Counted from the stretch's first letter, positions 1 to 9,468 are shown. The stretch is DNA of 15,080 nt from an uncultured Collinsella sp. (GCA_900751665.1 CAADSV010000031.1:1-15080); one strand, 5' to 3'. Numbers and translations: made by a program. The notes: a model not told the origin generated them from the letters alone.

Positions 1-2
1 AA

Positions 3-260
3 TGTGGGGAGGGGTCGTCCGCGCCCGCGGGGGGCGGGGGCCTGCTGGAGTCCGCGCAGTACCCCCGCCCCGCCGAGTTCAACGGCGAGGGCGTGCCGCC
101 GGTGCTCGTGAGTGGCGATCACGCCAAGGTCGATGCCTGGCGTCGCAAGAACGCCATCGAGCGTACCTGCCGCTGGCGTCCCGATCTGATCGAGACAGCG
201 CGGCTCACGCCCGAGGAGCGCGCTTACGCGCAGGATTTGCTTTCTGGAAGAGGTGAATAA
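3..260 (+). CDS. trmD: tRNA (guanine-N1-)-methyltransferase, C-terminal part (5' end outside window)
   Basis: TrmD methylates G37 of tRNAs with SAM and prevents +1 frameshifting. Only about the last 85 codons are present, ending with TAA at 258-260. The recognisable part is the family's C-terminal block: LLESAQYPRPAEF, then VPPVLVSGDHAKVDAWRR and a helical tail ending LLSGRGE. This matches the usual LLEYPQYTRP, VPEVLLSGNH and I..WRR series. Just before it is a glycine/serine/alanine-rich stretch (residues from about base 9 to 41, very G-rich DNA), where the family has a variable loop; this could be genuine or could reflect poor sequence at the window edge. The stop is one base before the lepB ATG, so the two genes are probably translationally coupled. 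Confidence 0.9.
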   Translation, partial: CGEGSSAPAGGGGLLESAQYPRPAEFNGEGVPPVLVSGDHAKVDAWRRKNAIERTCRWRPDLIETARLTPEERAYAQDLLSGRGE

Positions 261-261
261 C

Positions 262-870
262 ATGGAGGACAATAAAGGCCGCCAACGAGTTCATCTTGAA
301 CATGATTTTGGCGAGAGGTCCGTTTTCACTTTGCGGGGCGCCTTGGAATGGGTTTTGGTCATTCTAATCGCGCTCGTGGCCACCTTCTTGATTCGCTCGT
401 TTGTGGTCGAGCCCTTTGTGGTGCCCACCGGCTCCATGGAGTCCACGATCGAGATTGGCGACCAGATCCTGGCACAAAAGGTGAGCCTCGAGCTCGGTCA
501 GCCCGTCAAGCAGGGCGATATCGTGGTGTTTCACAACCCCGATGGCACCTCCGAGCATGATGTTCTTGTCAAGCGTGTTATTGCCACGGCCGGCCAGACG
601 GTCGACCTGCAGGATGGCAAGGTGGTCGTTGACGGCCAAGCGCTCGACGAGGACTATACGACGGGCATGAGCTGGCCACTTTCGGTCCAAGCGCCCGGTG
701 CTCAGGTAAGCTATCCCTACACCGTTCCCGACGGGTGCGTGTGGGTGATGGGCGACAACCGCGAAAACTCTGCCGACTCACGCTACTTTGGTCCCGTCGA
801 TCGCTCTGATTTGATCGCTGTGGCGCTTGTGCGCTACTGGCCACTCAACCGCATCGGCACTATCGACTAA
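262..870 (+). CDS. lepB: Signal peptidase I (type I leader peptidase)
   Basis: LepB is a membrane-anchored Ser-Lys protease that removes signal peptides from exported proteins outside the cytoplasmic membrane. The 202-aa product has one N-terminal membrane segment (about residues 29-49). Then come the catalytic serine in PTGSMEST (Ser58), the general-base lysine in DVLVKRVIA (Lys104) and the conserved GDNRENSADSRYFGPV box (about 164-179). Length and single anchor fit the Gram-positive SipS type rather than the longer E. coli type. I chose ATG 262 over the in-frame GTG at 253 because GGAAGAGGT (246-254) lies at a good distance from 262, whereas 253 has its purines too close. The gene follows trmD with a one-base gap. 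In Firmicutes lepB usually follows rplS; here it precedes rplS and is separated from it by more than 7 kb. Confidence 0.96.
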   Translation: MEDNKGRQRVHLEHDFGERSVFTLRGALEWVLVILIALVATFLIRSFVVEPFVVPTGSMESTIEIGDQILAQKVSLELGQPVKQGDIVVFHNPDGTSEHDVLVKRVIATAGQTVDLQDGKVVVDGQALDEDYTTGMSWPLSVQAPGAQVSYPYTVPDGCVWVMGDNRENSADSRYFGPVDRSDLIAVALVRYWPLNRIGTID

Positions 871-883
871 AAACCGCTATAGT
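854..883 (+). promoter_or_regulatory. Probable sigma70-type promoter for glyQ
   Basis: TATAGT at 878-883 is a good -10 hexamer. TCGGCA at 854-859 matches four of six consensus -35 bases with an 18-base spacer, and overlaps the end of lepB. The predicted transcript would start near 890, leaving a leader of about 40 bases, too short for a T-box. The same -10 hexamer occurs upstream of ppdK. No terminator is visible between lepB and glyQ, so readthrough from trmD-lepB is also possible. Confidence 0.45.
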
Positions 884-929
884 ACAGTACCTAACCGTGT
901 AATCGTTTCGACGAGGGGATATTAGAGGC

Positions 930-1841
930 ATGAACGCTTCATCGCTTTCCTTCCAAGACATCATCCTGCGCCTCCAGCAGTACTGGGGCGAGCAGGGCTG
1001 CGTCATTATGCAGCCCTATGACTCCGAGGTCGGTGCCGGTACCTTCCATACCGCGACCACGCTGCGCTCGCTCGGTCCCGCCGAGTGGCGCACCTGCTAT
1101 GCGCAGCCCTGCCGCCGTCCCGCCGACGGCCGCTACGGCGAGAACCCCAACCGCATGCAGCACTACTATCAGTTCCAGGTGCTCATCAAGCCTTCTCCGG
1201 TTAACGCCCAGGAGCTCTACCTGGGGTCTCTTGCCGCCATCGGTCTGGACCCCAACGACCATGACGTCCGCTTTGTCGAGGACGACTGGGAGAGCCCGAC
1301 GCTCGGCGCCTGGGGCCTTGGCTGGGAGGTCTGGCTCAATGGCATGGAGGTCACGCAGTTTACGTACTTCCAGCAGGTGGGAGGCATCGAGGTCGACCCC
1401 GTGCCCGTTGAGATTACCTACGGCCTGGAGCGTATCGCCATGTACGCCCAGGGCGTCAACTCGGTCTACGACCTGGTGTGGAGCTACCTGCCCGACGGCA
1501 CGCCCATGACCTACGGCGACGTGTTCCTCGAGAACGAGCGCGAGTTCAGCGCTTATAACTTTGAGGTCGCCAACGTCGAGATGATGCGTCAGAAGTTTGA
1601 CGACTACGAGGCCGAGTGCCATTCCTGCCTGGAGCGAAAGCTGCCGCTGCCGGCGTACGACTGTGTCATGAAGTGCAGCCACGCTTTCAACCTGCTCGAT
1701 GCCCGTGGCGCGCTGTCCGCGGTCGAGCGTGCTAACTACATCCTGCGCGTCCGCGCCGTCGCCAAGGCGTGCTGCGAGGCCTACATGGCCGAGGTCGCCG
1801 GAGTCAACGAGAATGCCGACCAGGAAGGCGAGGTGGCGTAA
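930..1841 (+). CDS. glyQ: Glycyl-tRNA synthetase alpha subunit
   Basis: GlyQ is the class II catalytic subunit of the bacterial heterotetrameric (alpha2beta2) glycyl-tRNA synthetase, making glycyl-AMP and then Gly-tRNA in the cytoplasm. The 303-aa protein is of normal length. Visible hallmarks are FQDIILRLQQYWGEQGC at the N-terminus, QPYDSEVGAGTFHTATTLRSLG (residues 28-49), the motif-2-like block with CRRPADGRYGENPNRMQHYYQFQVLIKP (61-88), TYFQQVGG (about 147-154) and the motif-3-like EITYGLERIAMY (about 161-172). The C-terminus has the usual YDCVMKCSHAFNLLDARGA segment. GAGGGG at 913-918 is a somewhat distant ribosome-binding site. Most well-studied Actinobacteria (Streptomyces, Mycobacterium) have a single-chain GlyRS, so an alpha/beta enzyme supports Coriobacteriia or a Firmicutes relative. 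glyS begins three bases after the stop. Confidence 0.98.
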   Translation: MNASSLSFQDIILRLQQYWGEQGCVIMQPYDSEVGAGTFHTATTLRSLGPAEWRTCYAQPCRRPADGRYGENPNRMQHYYQFQVLIKPSPVNAQELYLGSLAAIGLDPNDHDVRFVEDDWESPTLGAWGLGWEVWLNGMEVTQFTYFQQVGGIEVDPVPVEITYGLERIAMYAQGVNSVYDLVWSYLPDGTPMTYGDVFLENEREFSAYNFEVANVEMMRQKFDDYEAECHSCLERKLPLPAYDCVMKCSHAFNLLDARGALSAVERANYILRVRAVAKACCEAYMAEVAGVNENADQEGEVA

Positions 1842-1844
1842 GCC

Positions 1845-3941
1845 ATGGCAGACGCTAAGGATTTCCTGTTTGAGATCGGTACGGAGGAAATGCCCTCTGC
1901 ACCGCTGAACAATGCCGTCAAGCAGCTTGGCACTATGATCGCCAAGGGTCTCGACGAGGCCGGTCTGGCCCACGGCGAGGTCCGCGTGATCTCGAGTCCG
2001 CGTCGCCTGGCTGCACTCGTTGCCGACGTCGCCACCGCGACCGATGAGGTTCACGAGGTCAAGCGTGGCCCCGCGGCCAACATCGCCTTCGATGCTGACG
2101 GTAAAGCCACCAAGGCCGCCCAGGGCTTTGCCCGCAAGTGCGGTGTGGTTGCCGAGGACCTGATTCGTCGCGAGGACACTGACGGTCGCGAGTATGTGTT
2201 CGCCGAGAAGAACATTCCCTCCGCACCGGCTACGCCGATTCTGACCGCTCTGTGCGAGAAGACCATCGCCGGCCTGCAGTGGCCCAACTACCGCAGCCAG
2301 CGCTGGGGTCACGAGCATGCGACCTTTGTTCGTCCGGTCCGTTGGATCTGCTGCCTTTTGGGCGAGGATGTTGTGCCCGTATCGTTTGCCGACGTGACGA
2401 GCGGCAACACCACGCGCGGTCATCGCGTGCTTGGCCCCGGTGACCATGTGGTCGCCAGCCCCGCTGTTTACGAGCAGGTGCTCGAGGACGCCGGTGTGCT
2501 TTCTGCCGAGCGCCGTCGCGAGGCCATCCTTGCCGGTATCGCCGAGGTCGAGGCTGCCCGTCCCGGCTGCCATGTCGATACGCCCAAGAAGGTCTTTGAG
2601 GAGGTCATCAACCTCTGCGAGTGGCCGACGGTGCTCGTCGGTACCTTCGATGAGGAGTTCCTCAAGGTCCCGCACGAGATTATCTGCGAGTCCATGCTCA
2701 CCAACCAGCGCTACTTCCCGATCTATGACGGCGAGGGCAAGCTCACGCGTGAGTTCGTGGTCGTCTCCAACAGCAAGCCCGAGAACGCCGAGCGCGTGAT
2801 CGACGGCAACGAGCGTGTCGTGCGTGCCCGTCTGGACGATGCCAAGTTCTTCTACGAGGAGGACCTGAAGATCTCCCTCGACGAGTTCCGCGAGCGTCTG
2901 GCCAAGGTCGCTTTCCAGGAGAAGCTCGGCAGCGTGCTCGCCAAGTCCGAGCGTATTGAACAGCTCGCGCTTGCGATTGCCCGTGAGGCACACCTGGGTG
3001 CTCACCTGGCAGCCGACGCCGGCCGTGCCGCGCACCTGTGCAAGGCCGACCTGGTGTCTAACGCCGTCGTCGAGTTCACGAGCCAGCAGGGCGTGATGGG
3101 CGGTTATTACGCGACCGCGATGGGGGAGAATGACGAGGTCGCCCATGCCATCCGCGATCACTATCGTCCCCGCTTTGCCGGTGACGAGTTGCCCGAGGGC
3201 ACCGCTGGCTGCATCGTGGCCTGCGCCGACAAGCTCGATACCATTGCCGGTATCTTTGCCATCGGCGAGCCCCCGACCGGCTCTTCGGACCCCTACGCGC
3301 TGCGTCGTGCCGCCATCGGCATCATCAACATCCTGCGCGACCGTCTGCCGATCGACCCCACGTCGCTCATCGACTTTGCCCTTGAGCTCTACACTGAGCA
3401 GGGCATCGAGTTCGACGCCGCTGAGGTCGCCCAGCAGGTTCGCGACTTCTTCCACGGCCGCCTGGTGAGCATGGCCCGCGACGAGAAGATTCCGGCCGAC
3501 ACCGTTGCCGCCGTCTCCGCGGTGCACATCATCGCGCCGTCGGTCTTCTTCGCCCGCTGCGCCGCCCTCGACGAGGCCCGCAAGAACGACGCCGAGACCT
3601 TTGACAACCTGGCCACCGCCTATGCCCGCGCCGCGCATATCTCCAAGCCTGAGCTGGGCGCGGAGTACGACCGCAGCCTGATGGGCGAATCCGAGCTCGC
3701 GCTCGCCGATGCCTCCGAGGCTGCCCAGACCGCTGTCGATGCCGCCCTTGCTTCCGAGGACTACCCGGCCGCATTTGCAGCACTCGCCGCTCTGCGCGCA
3801 CCCATCGACCGCTTCTTCGACGAGGTTATGGTCATGGACAAGGACGAGCAGCTTCGCGATAATCGCCTTAAGCTGCTCAACCGCTTCGAGGCCGTGTTCT
3901 CCGGCATCGCCAACATCGGTGAGCTTGCCCGCAAAAAGTAA
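1845..3941 (+). CDS. glyS: Glycyl-tRNA synthetase beta subunit
   Basis: GlyS is the tRNA-binding subunit that pairs with GlyQ. The 698-aa length is normal for the family. It starts with the family signature DFLFEIGTEEMPSAPL (about residues 6-21). The middle has the HD-like region with HLCKADLVSNAVVEFTSQQG (about 397-416) and ACADKLDTIAGIFAIGEPPTGSSDPYALRR (about 459-488). The C-terminal DALR anticodon-binding domain carries FFDEVMVMDKDEQLRDNRLKLL (about 655-676). ATG 1845 lies in the tight junction with glyQ, preceded by a GCGAGGTGG purine stretch, so the two subunits are very likely made from one mRNA in matched amounts. The very long minus-strand open frame through this gene is explained by codon bias. 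Confidence 0.98.
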   Translation: MADAKDFLFEIGTEEMPSAPLNNAVKQLGTMIAKGLDEAGLAHGEVRVISSPRRLAALVADVATATDEVHEVKRGPAANIAFDADGKATKAAQGFARKCGVVAEDLIRREDTDGREYVFAEKNIPSAPATPILTALCEKTIAGLQWPNYRSQRWGHEHATFVRPVRWICCLLGEDVVPVSFADVTSGNTTRGHRVLGPGDHVVASPAVYEQVLEDAGVLSAERRREAILAGIAEVEAARPGCHVDTPKKVFEEVINLCEWPTVLVGTFDEEFLKVPHEIICESMLTNQRYFPIYDGEGKLTREFVVVSNSKPENAERVIDGNERVVRARLDDAKFFYEEDLKISLDEFRERLAKVAFQEKLGSVLAKSERIEQLALAIAREAHLGAHLAADAGRAAHLCKADLVSNAVVEFTSQQGVMGGYYATAMGENDEVAHAIRDHYRPRFAGDELPEGTAGCIVACADKLDTIAGIFAIGEPPTGSSDPYALRRAAIGIINILRDRLPIDPTSLIDFALELYTEQGIEFDAAEVAQQVRDFFHGRLVSMARDEKIPADTVAAVSAVHIIAPSVFFARCAALDEARKNDAETFDNLATAYARAAHISKPELGAEYDRSLMGESELALADASEAAQTAVDAALASEDYPAAFAALAALRAPIDRFFDEVMVMDKDEQLRDNRLKLLNRFEAVFSGIANIGELARKK

Positions 3942-3948
3942 GCTAACC

Positions 3949-3969
3949 TGCGCATAAGCGCAAAAGGAG
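3949..3969 (+). promoter_or_regulatory. Small intercistronic hairpin and ribosome-binding site before the PPDK regulator
   Basis: TGCGC (3949-3953), loop ATAA, GCGCA (3958-3962) form a perfect five-base stem in the 34-base gap after glyS. It is followed at once by the strong Shine-Dalgarno AAAGGAG (3963-3969), which stands six bases before ATG 3976. There is no U-tract, so this is not a terminator; it could protect or insulate the downstream cistron. Its role is inference. Confidence 0.35.
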
Positions 3970-3975
3970 CCCCGC

Positions 3976-4842
3976 ATGGATTGCCCGGTCACCGCTCGTC
4001 CCACCGTTATCGTTATCTCCGACTCGCTCGGTGATACCGCTTGTGAGGTGGTGCTTGCGGCGTCCGGGCAATTTGATGAAGGGGCTTTTCGTGTTTTACG
4101 TTTGCCTAAGGTGACCTCGGTGGAGCAGGTCAAGTCGTTTGTGGGCCCGCGCGTCGATGCCGACCATCGCGATATCGCTGTGTTCCACACCATCGTCGAC
4201 CCGGCGCTGCGCGCTCGCGTGCTCGACTACCTGAGCATGCTGCATATCCGCTCGGTCGACCTGATCGGCCCGACACTCGCCGTGCTTTCGTCGCTTATCG
4301 GCGTTGCGCCCAAGGGCGTTGCTGGTGTGATTCACAGGACCGATGACCGGTATTTCCACCGCATCGAGGCTATGGAGTATTTCGTTGAGCACGATGACGG
4401 ACGTGGTTGCGACGATCTTTCGGGTGCCGATATCGTGCTGCTGGGCGTATCGCGCACGTCCAAGACGCCCCTTTCGATGTATTTGGCCTATCAGGGCTAT
4501 AAAGTCGCCAATGTTCCGCTTGCGCATGGTATGGAGCCGCCGAAGTCGATTTACGAGGTTGACCCGATGCGGTTGTTCGGCTTGATTTCGACCGTTGACG
4601 TTATCTCCGAGATTCGTGATAGCCGCCTGGGCGATGATTACGCCCGTGCCGTTGCCGGCTCCTATGCCGAGCCCGAGAGTGTACGCAGCGAGCTCGAGGA
4701 GGCTCGTGCCCTCATGAAGCGCCTAGGCTGCTTTGTGGTGCGTACCGATGGCAAGGCGATCGAGGAGAGCGCCTCCGAGATCATTAGCCACTTGGAGGAA
4801 ATCCAAGAAGCCCGTGCCCGCCGCGCCGCCCGTCGAGCCTAA
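3976..4842 (+). CDS. yqfL: Pyruvate, phosphate dikinase regulatory protein (PDRP1/YqfL, DUF299)
   Basis: Members of this family are bifunctional: they inactivate pyruvate phosphate dikinase (or PEP synthetase in E. coli) by ADP-dependent phosphorylation of a threonine near the catalytic histidine, and reactivate it by phosphate-dependent dephosphorylation. The 288-aa protein is of typical length. It begins TVIVISDSLGDTACEVV (about residues 10-26), the usual DUF299 start, has the central VDLIGPT segment (94-100), and carries the family P-loop GVSRTSKTPLS (157-167). The downstream MEPPKSIYEVDPMRLFGL (186-203) is also typical. The C-terminal basic tail (ARARRAARRA) looks lineage-specific. The likely substrate, PPDK, is encoded next but with its own 249-base control region. 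In B. subtilis the homologue yqfL also lies downstream of glyQ-glyS, separated by ccpN, which is absent here. Confidence 0.93.
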   Translation: MDCPVTARPTVIVISDSLGDTACEVVLAASGQFDEGAFRVLRLPKVTSVEQVKSFVGPRVDADHRDIAVFHTIVDPALRARVLDYLSMLHIRSVDLIGPTLAVLSSLIGVAPKGVAGVIHRTDDRYFHRIEAMEYFVEHDDGRGCDDLSGADIVLLGVSRTSKTPLSMYLAYQGYKVANVPLAHGMEPPKSIYEVDPMRLFGLISTVDVISEIRDSRLGDDYARAVAGSYAEPESVRSELEEARALMKRLGCFVVRTDGKAIEESASEIISHLEEIQEARARRAARRA

Positions 4843-4863
4843 TAGTAGCAGCATTTTGATAAA

Positions 4864-4969
4864 GCGATTTAGCAAAAATATCGCATCTGACCTGCACTCT
4901 CTTACAGTGGTATCTTCATAAGGTAACCACCTTTACCTACCGTTTACCGCCAGTTTTAGCACGTTTACC
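4864..4969 (+). promoter_or_regulatory. Candidate operator cluster upstream of ppdK (repeated TTACC half-sites)
   Basis: The gap between the PPDK regulator and ppdK is AT-richer than its surroundings. It contains AGGTAA (4921-4926) and TTACCT (4933-4938) as an inverted pair with a six-base spacer, then further TTTACC copies at 4943-4948 and 4964-4969. Counted from the copy at 4932, the direct copies start 11 and 21 bases apart, about one and two helical turns. A further TTACC lies at 5050-5054. Two small inverted repeats precede them: GCGAT/ATCGC (4864-4868, 4880-4884) and CACT/AGTG (4895-4898, 4906-4909). The arrangement looks like binding sites for a transcription factor, but the factor is unknown and short repeats can arise by chance. 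Confidence 0.4.
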
Positions 4970-4987
4970 AAACCGCGCATCCTCTGC

Positions 4988-5016
4988 TTAAGCCCGCTCA
5001 AAACCCGCCGTATAGT
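4988..5016 (+). promoter_or_regulatory. Probable promoter for ppdK
   Basis: TATAGT at 5011-5016 is a good -10 box, the same hexamer as upstream of glyQ. TTAAGC at 4988-4993, 17 bases before it, is a weak -35 that forms part of the palindrome GCTTAAGC (4986-4993). A weak -35 fits a promoter that depends on an activator. ACCCGCC (5003-5009) and GGCGGGT (5036-5042) form a seven-base inverted repeat flanking the -10 and the likely start site, a possible repressor site. The leader would be about 65-70 bases. Confidence 0.45.
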
Positions 5017-5091
5017 TCCCTCACGGCCCACATCTGGCGGGTCGATTCGTTACCACGGTCGTGCGCGTAAGTGCATGGAAGGGGAAGTATC

Positions 5092-7842
<2,751 letters not shown>

Positions 7843-7881
7843 CGTTTTGGGTTTAGACGCCTAGCGTAGCCCCCTTCATGT

Positions 7882-7910
7882 CGCCCGTCTCATTCGTGAG
7901 ACGGGCGGTT
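7882..7910 (+). terminator. Hairpin terminator after ppdK
   Basis: CGCCCGTCTCA (7882-7892), a TTCG tetraloop (7893-7896) and TGAGACGGGCG (7897-7907) form a perfect 11-base stem 40 bases after the ppdK stop. The tract that follows (GTTATCATG) is poor in T for an intrinsic terminator. Termination may therefore be partial, or the hairpin may mainly stabilise the 3' end; the next gene has its own strong promoter. Confidence 0.65.
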
Positions 7911-7954
7911 ATCATGTGCGGGTTTTGTCTTTTTGTCTGCGTGAAAAATTGTTC

Positions 7955-7982
7955 TTGCAGCAGAAACCCGCGCGTGTATACT
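7955..7982 (+). promoter_or_regulatory. Strong sigma70-type promoter for rplS
   Basis: TTGCAG (7955-7960, four of six consensus bases), a 16-base spacer and TATACT (7977-7982, five of six) form one of the two best promoters in the window. The expected start is near 7989, which gives a leader of about 60 bases. It lies just after the ppdK hairpin, so rplS has its own start, as expected for a highly expressed ribosomal protein. Confidence 0.75.
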
Positions 7983-7989
7983 CGAATAC

Positions 7990-8045
7990 GTTTGTTCAAC
8001 TACGTGCCGGCCAAGGTGGTACGGCACCTCTAGAAGAGTAAGGAA
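7990..8045 (+). ncRNA. Candidate structured L19 leader with two alternative hairpins
   Basis: The leader contains GTGCCG (8004-8009) and CGGCAC (8022-8027), a six-base stem with a 12-base loop. Two outer CTA/TAG pairs (8000-8002, 8031-8033) could extend it after an internal loop. A competing stem AGGTG (8014-8018) with CACCT (8025-8029) shares the CGGCAC strand, so the two cannot form together. This ends just before the Shine-Dalgarno AAGGA (8040-8044). Autoregulatory L19 leaders are known in Firmicutes and Flavobacteria; whether this one is related cannot be judged here. Confidence 0.35.
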
Positions 8046-8051
8046 TTGCAC

Positions 8052-8393
8052 ATGGATTACATCCGCGCAATCGAGCGTCAGCAGATCCGCGAGGACATTC
8101 CTCAGGTTCGCGTCGCCGACAACGTCAAGGTTCACTACCGCATTAAGGAAGGCGACCGCGAGCGCATCCAGGTCTTCCAGGGCGACGTCATCCGCATGGC
8201 CGGCGCCGGTGCCCGCGAGACCTTCACCGTCCGCAAGATGTCCTTCGGTGTCGGTGTTGAGCGTACCTTCCCGCTTCACAGCCCCAAGATCGCCAAGCTC
8301 GAGGTCGTTCGTCATGGTCGCGTCCGTCGCGCCAAGCTGTACTACCTCCGCGACAAGGTGGGCAAGGCTGCTCGCATCCCCGAGAAGCGCTAA
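8052..8393 (+). CDS. rplS: 50S ribosomal protein L19
   Basis: L19 sits at the 30S-50S interface and is part of an intersubunit bridge. The 113-aa product is full length and highly conserved: it starts MDYIRAIERQQIREDIPQVRV, continues with GDNVKVHYRIKEG-like and GDVIRMAGAGARETFTVRKMSFGVGVERTFPLHSP segments, and ends with HGRVRRAKLYYLRDKVGKAARIPEKR. I chose ATG 8052 over an in-frame TTG six bases upstream because AAGGA (8040-8044) is seven bases before the ATG and the product then starts exactly as family members do. In many bacteria rplS directly follows trmD; here the two are nearly 7.8 kb apart. Confidence 0.99.
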   Translation: MDYIRAIERQQIREDIPQVRVADNVKVHYRIKEGDRERIQVFQGDVIRMAGAGARETFTVRKMSFGVGVERTFPLHSPKIAKLEVVRHGRVRRAKLYYLRDKVGKAARIPEKR

Positions 8394-8408
8394 GAAGATC
8401 GCAGCGTC

Positions 8409-8426
8409 TGTCCACTCGTTTGGACA
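8409..8426 (+). repeat. Small hairpin before the rplS terminator
   Basis: TGTCCA (8409-8414) and TGGACA (8421-8426) form a perfect six-base stem with a six-base loop, directly upstream of the intrinsic terminator. It might stabilise the 3' end of the rplS message. It has no U-tract and is not itself a terminator. Confidence 0.45.
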
Positions 8427-8427
8427 C

Positions 8428-8457
8428 AAGGGTCACCTTCGGGTGGCCCTTCTTTTT
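8428..8457 (+). terminator. Intrinsic terminator after rplS
   Basis: AAGGGTCACC (8428-8437), loop TTCG and GGTGGCCCTT (8442-8451) form a ten-base stem with one T-G wobble. A C and then TTTTT (8453-8457) follow. This is a textbook intrinsic terminator. It stands only 29 bases before the rnhB ATG with no clear promoter in between, so rnhB probably receives reduced readthrough from the rplS promoter. Confidence 0.9.
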
Positions 8458-8486
8458 ATCTGATTTGCATGCAAGGAGGGCCTGGT

Positions 8487-9275
8487 ATGGCCAACATGAC
8501 GAGCTCGGTTTCGGCATCGCAGGTTGCCGGAGAGCTGGCGAGCGCAACGTTTGAGGAGATTCCCGCCCTCGTGGAGCATTATCGCGAGGACCCGCGCCAG
8601 CAGGTGATCAAGGCTTGTGAACGCGCCCTCAAACGCCATGCCAAAGAGCTTGCCGAGCGCGAGCGCGTCAATGACATGTACGAGCTTATGCATGAGCTTG
8701 GCGGCGATGGGGTGGTCGTTGGTGTCGACGAGGTGGGTCGCGGATCGGTGGCCGGTCCTTTGACGGTATGCGCCGTGTGCCTTCCCATGGAGCCGCGCGT
8801 CTGGGGTATCAACGATTCCAAAAAGCTCACGCCCGCGCGCCGCGAGCTGCTCTCGGTGAAGATTGCCGAGGTGGCGACGGCGATCGGTTTTTGCCATATC
8901 GCGCCTAAGGATATCGATGAGATGGGCATGGCCCGTGCTATCCGTACCGCCGTTGCGGGCGCCGTGGCAGATACGGGACTTGAACCCGACTGCGTTCTCA
9001 TGGATGGCAACCCCTTGGGCGCCGTTCCTAACGAGCGCGATGTGGTGAAGGGCGATGCCAAAATTGCCTGTATCGCCGCGGCGTCCATCATGGCTAAGGT
9101 GACGCGTGACGAGATGATGGTCGAGTACGACGCCGAGTATCCCGAGTACCATCTAGCCGAGTCGAAGGGCTATGCGAGCCCCGAGCATATCGAGGCCATT
9201 CGCAAACATGGACTTTGTCCTCTGCACCGCGTGAGCTTTTGCGGAAACTTTCTGCAGACTGAGCGCCTTTTCTAG
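8487..9275 (+). CDS. rnhB: Ribonuclease HII
   Basis: RNase HII cuts the RNA strand of RNA-DNA hybrids and starts removal of ribonucleotides misincorporated into DNA. The 262-aa protein has an N-terminal helical extension of about 75 residues, as in the Bacillus enzyme, before VGVDEVGRGSVAGPL (about 78-92), which gives catalytic Asp81 and Glu82. Then come NDSKKLTPARRE (109-120), LMDGN (Asp173), KGD (Asp190), AAASIMAKVTRDE (197-209) and KGYASPEHIEAIRKHGLCPLHRVSF (227-251). These cover the family's catalytic acidic residues. ATG 8487 is chosen over in-frame ATG 8469 because AAGGAGG (8473-8479) is seven bases upstream of 8487. The order rplS-(lepB)-rnhB followed by yraN, comM and dprA is a conserved bacterial neighbourhood. 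Confidence 0.97.
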   Translation: MANMTSSVSASQVAGELASATFEEIPALVEHYREDPRQQVIKACERALKRHAKELAERERVNDMYELMHELGGDGVVVGVDEVGRGSVAGPLTVCAVCLPMEPRVWGINDSKKLTPARRELLSVKIAEVATAIGFCHIAPKDIDEMGMARAIRTAVAGAVADTGLEPDCVLMDGNPLGAVPNERDVVKGDAKIACIAAASIMAKVTRDEMMVEYDAEYPEYHLAESKGYASPEHIEAIRKHGLCPLHRVSFCGNFLQTERLF

Positions 9276-9299
9276 GTCAATTGTGGAGACAGGGACCTC
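9274..9299 (+). repeat. Imperfect inverted repeat at the rnhB stop
   Basis: AGGTC (9274-9278) and GACCT (9295-9299) enclose a 16-base loop with a GTGGAGACAGGGAC-like core. The element lies between the rnhB stop and the terminator. It might be a dispersed short repeat of this genome, but only one copy is visible here, so this is weak. Confidence 0.2.
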
Positions 9300-9324
9300 T
9301 GGGGTTTTATAAACCTGCTGGTAG

Positions 9325-9366
9325 CGGGCCGTATGCAACAACATTGCTGCGTACGGCCCGTTTTTT
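9325..9366 (+). terminator. Intrinsic terminator after rnhB
   Basis: CGGGCCGTATGCA (9325-9337) pairs with TGCGTACGGCCCG (9348-9360) through a 13-base stem with one wobble and a ten-base loop. TTTTTT (9361-9366) follows directly. This is a strong terminator that isolates rnhB from the yraN-comM-dprA-trmFO-xer cluster, which must then have its own promoter in 9367-9464. I see no convincing -35/-10 pair there. Confidence 0.92.
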
Positions 9367-9411
9367 GTCGGCATTTGGTCAGCTTTTGGTTTGCTTCCGG
9401 TACTTACCCGC

Positions 9412-9468
9412 ATGAAAGGTGCCCTCATCATCGGGGCAATGCAGTGTGCGGGAAAGGAGACCCCATGA
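9412..9468 (+). CDS. Possible 18-codon leader ORF overlapping the yraN start
   Basis: ATG 9412 opens a frame of 18 codons (MKGALIIGAMQCAGKETP) that ends in TGA at 9466-9468, overlapping the yraN ATG at 9465-9467 by two bases. That overlap is typical of translational coupling. Against it, there is no visible Shine-Dalgarno before 9412, and a frame this short easily arises by chance. Confidence 0.2.
   Translation: MKGALIIGAMQCAGKETP

Noticed and set aside
871..929. T-box riboswitch upstream of glyQS, as in many Firmicutes
   Set aside because: The gap is only 59 bases, and I see neither the T-box sequence nor an antiterminator/terminator pair.
939..4193. A 1084-codon open frame on the minus strand spanning glyQ, glyS and the start of the PPDK regulator
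   Set aside because: It lies opposite three clear genes. Its low-complexity V/L/G/D/A composition is what codon-aligned antisense of GAC, GAG, GCC and ATC-rich genes gives. It has no recognisable domain and crosses gene boundaries.
4843..5091. Hidden small gene or RNA gene in the gap before ppdK
   Set aside because: No plus-strand frame with a ribosome-binding site and no tRNA-like fold was seen; the pattern of short repeats suits a control region better.
7890..8429. A 179-codon minus-strand frame over rplS and its promoter
   Set aside because: It is antisense to a highly conserved ribosomal protein and covers its promoter and terminator; no recognisable product.
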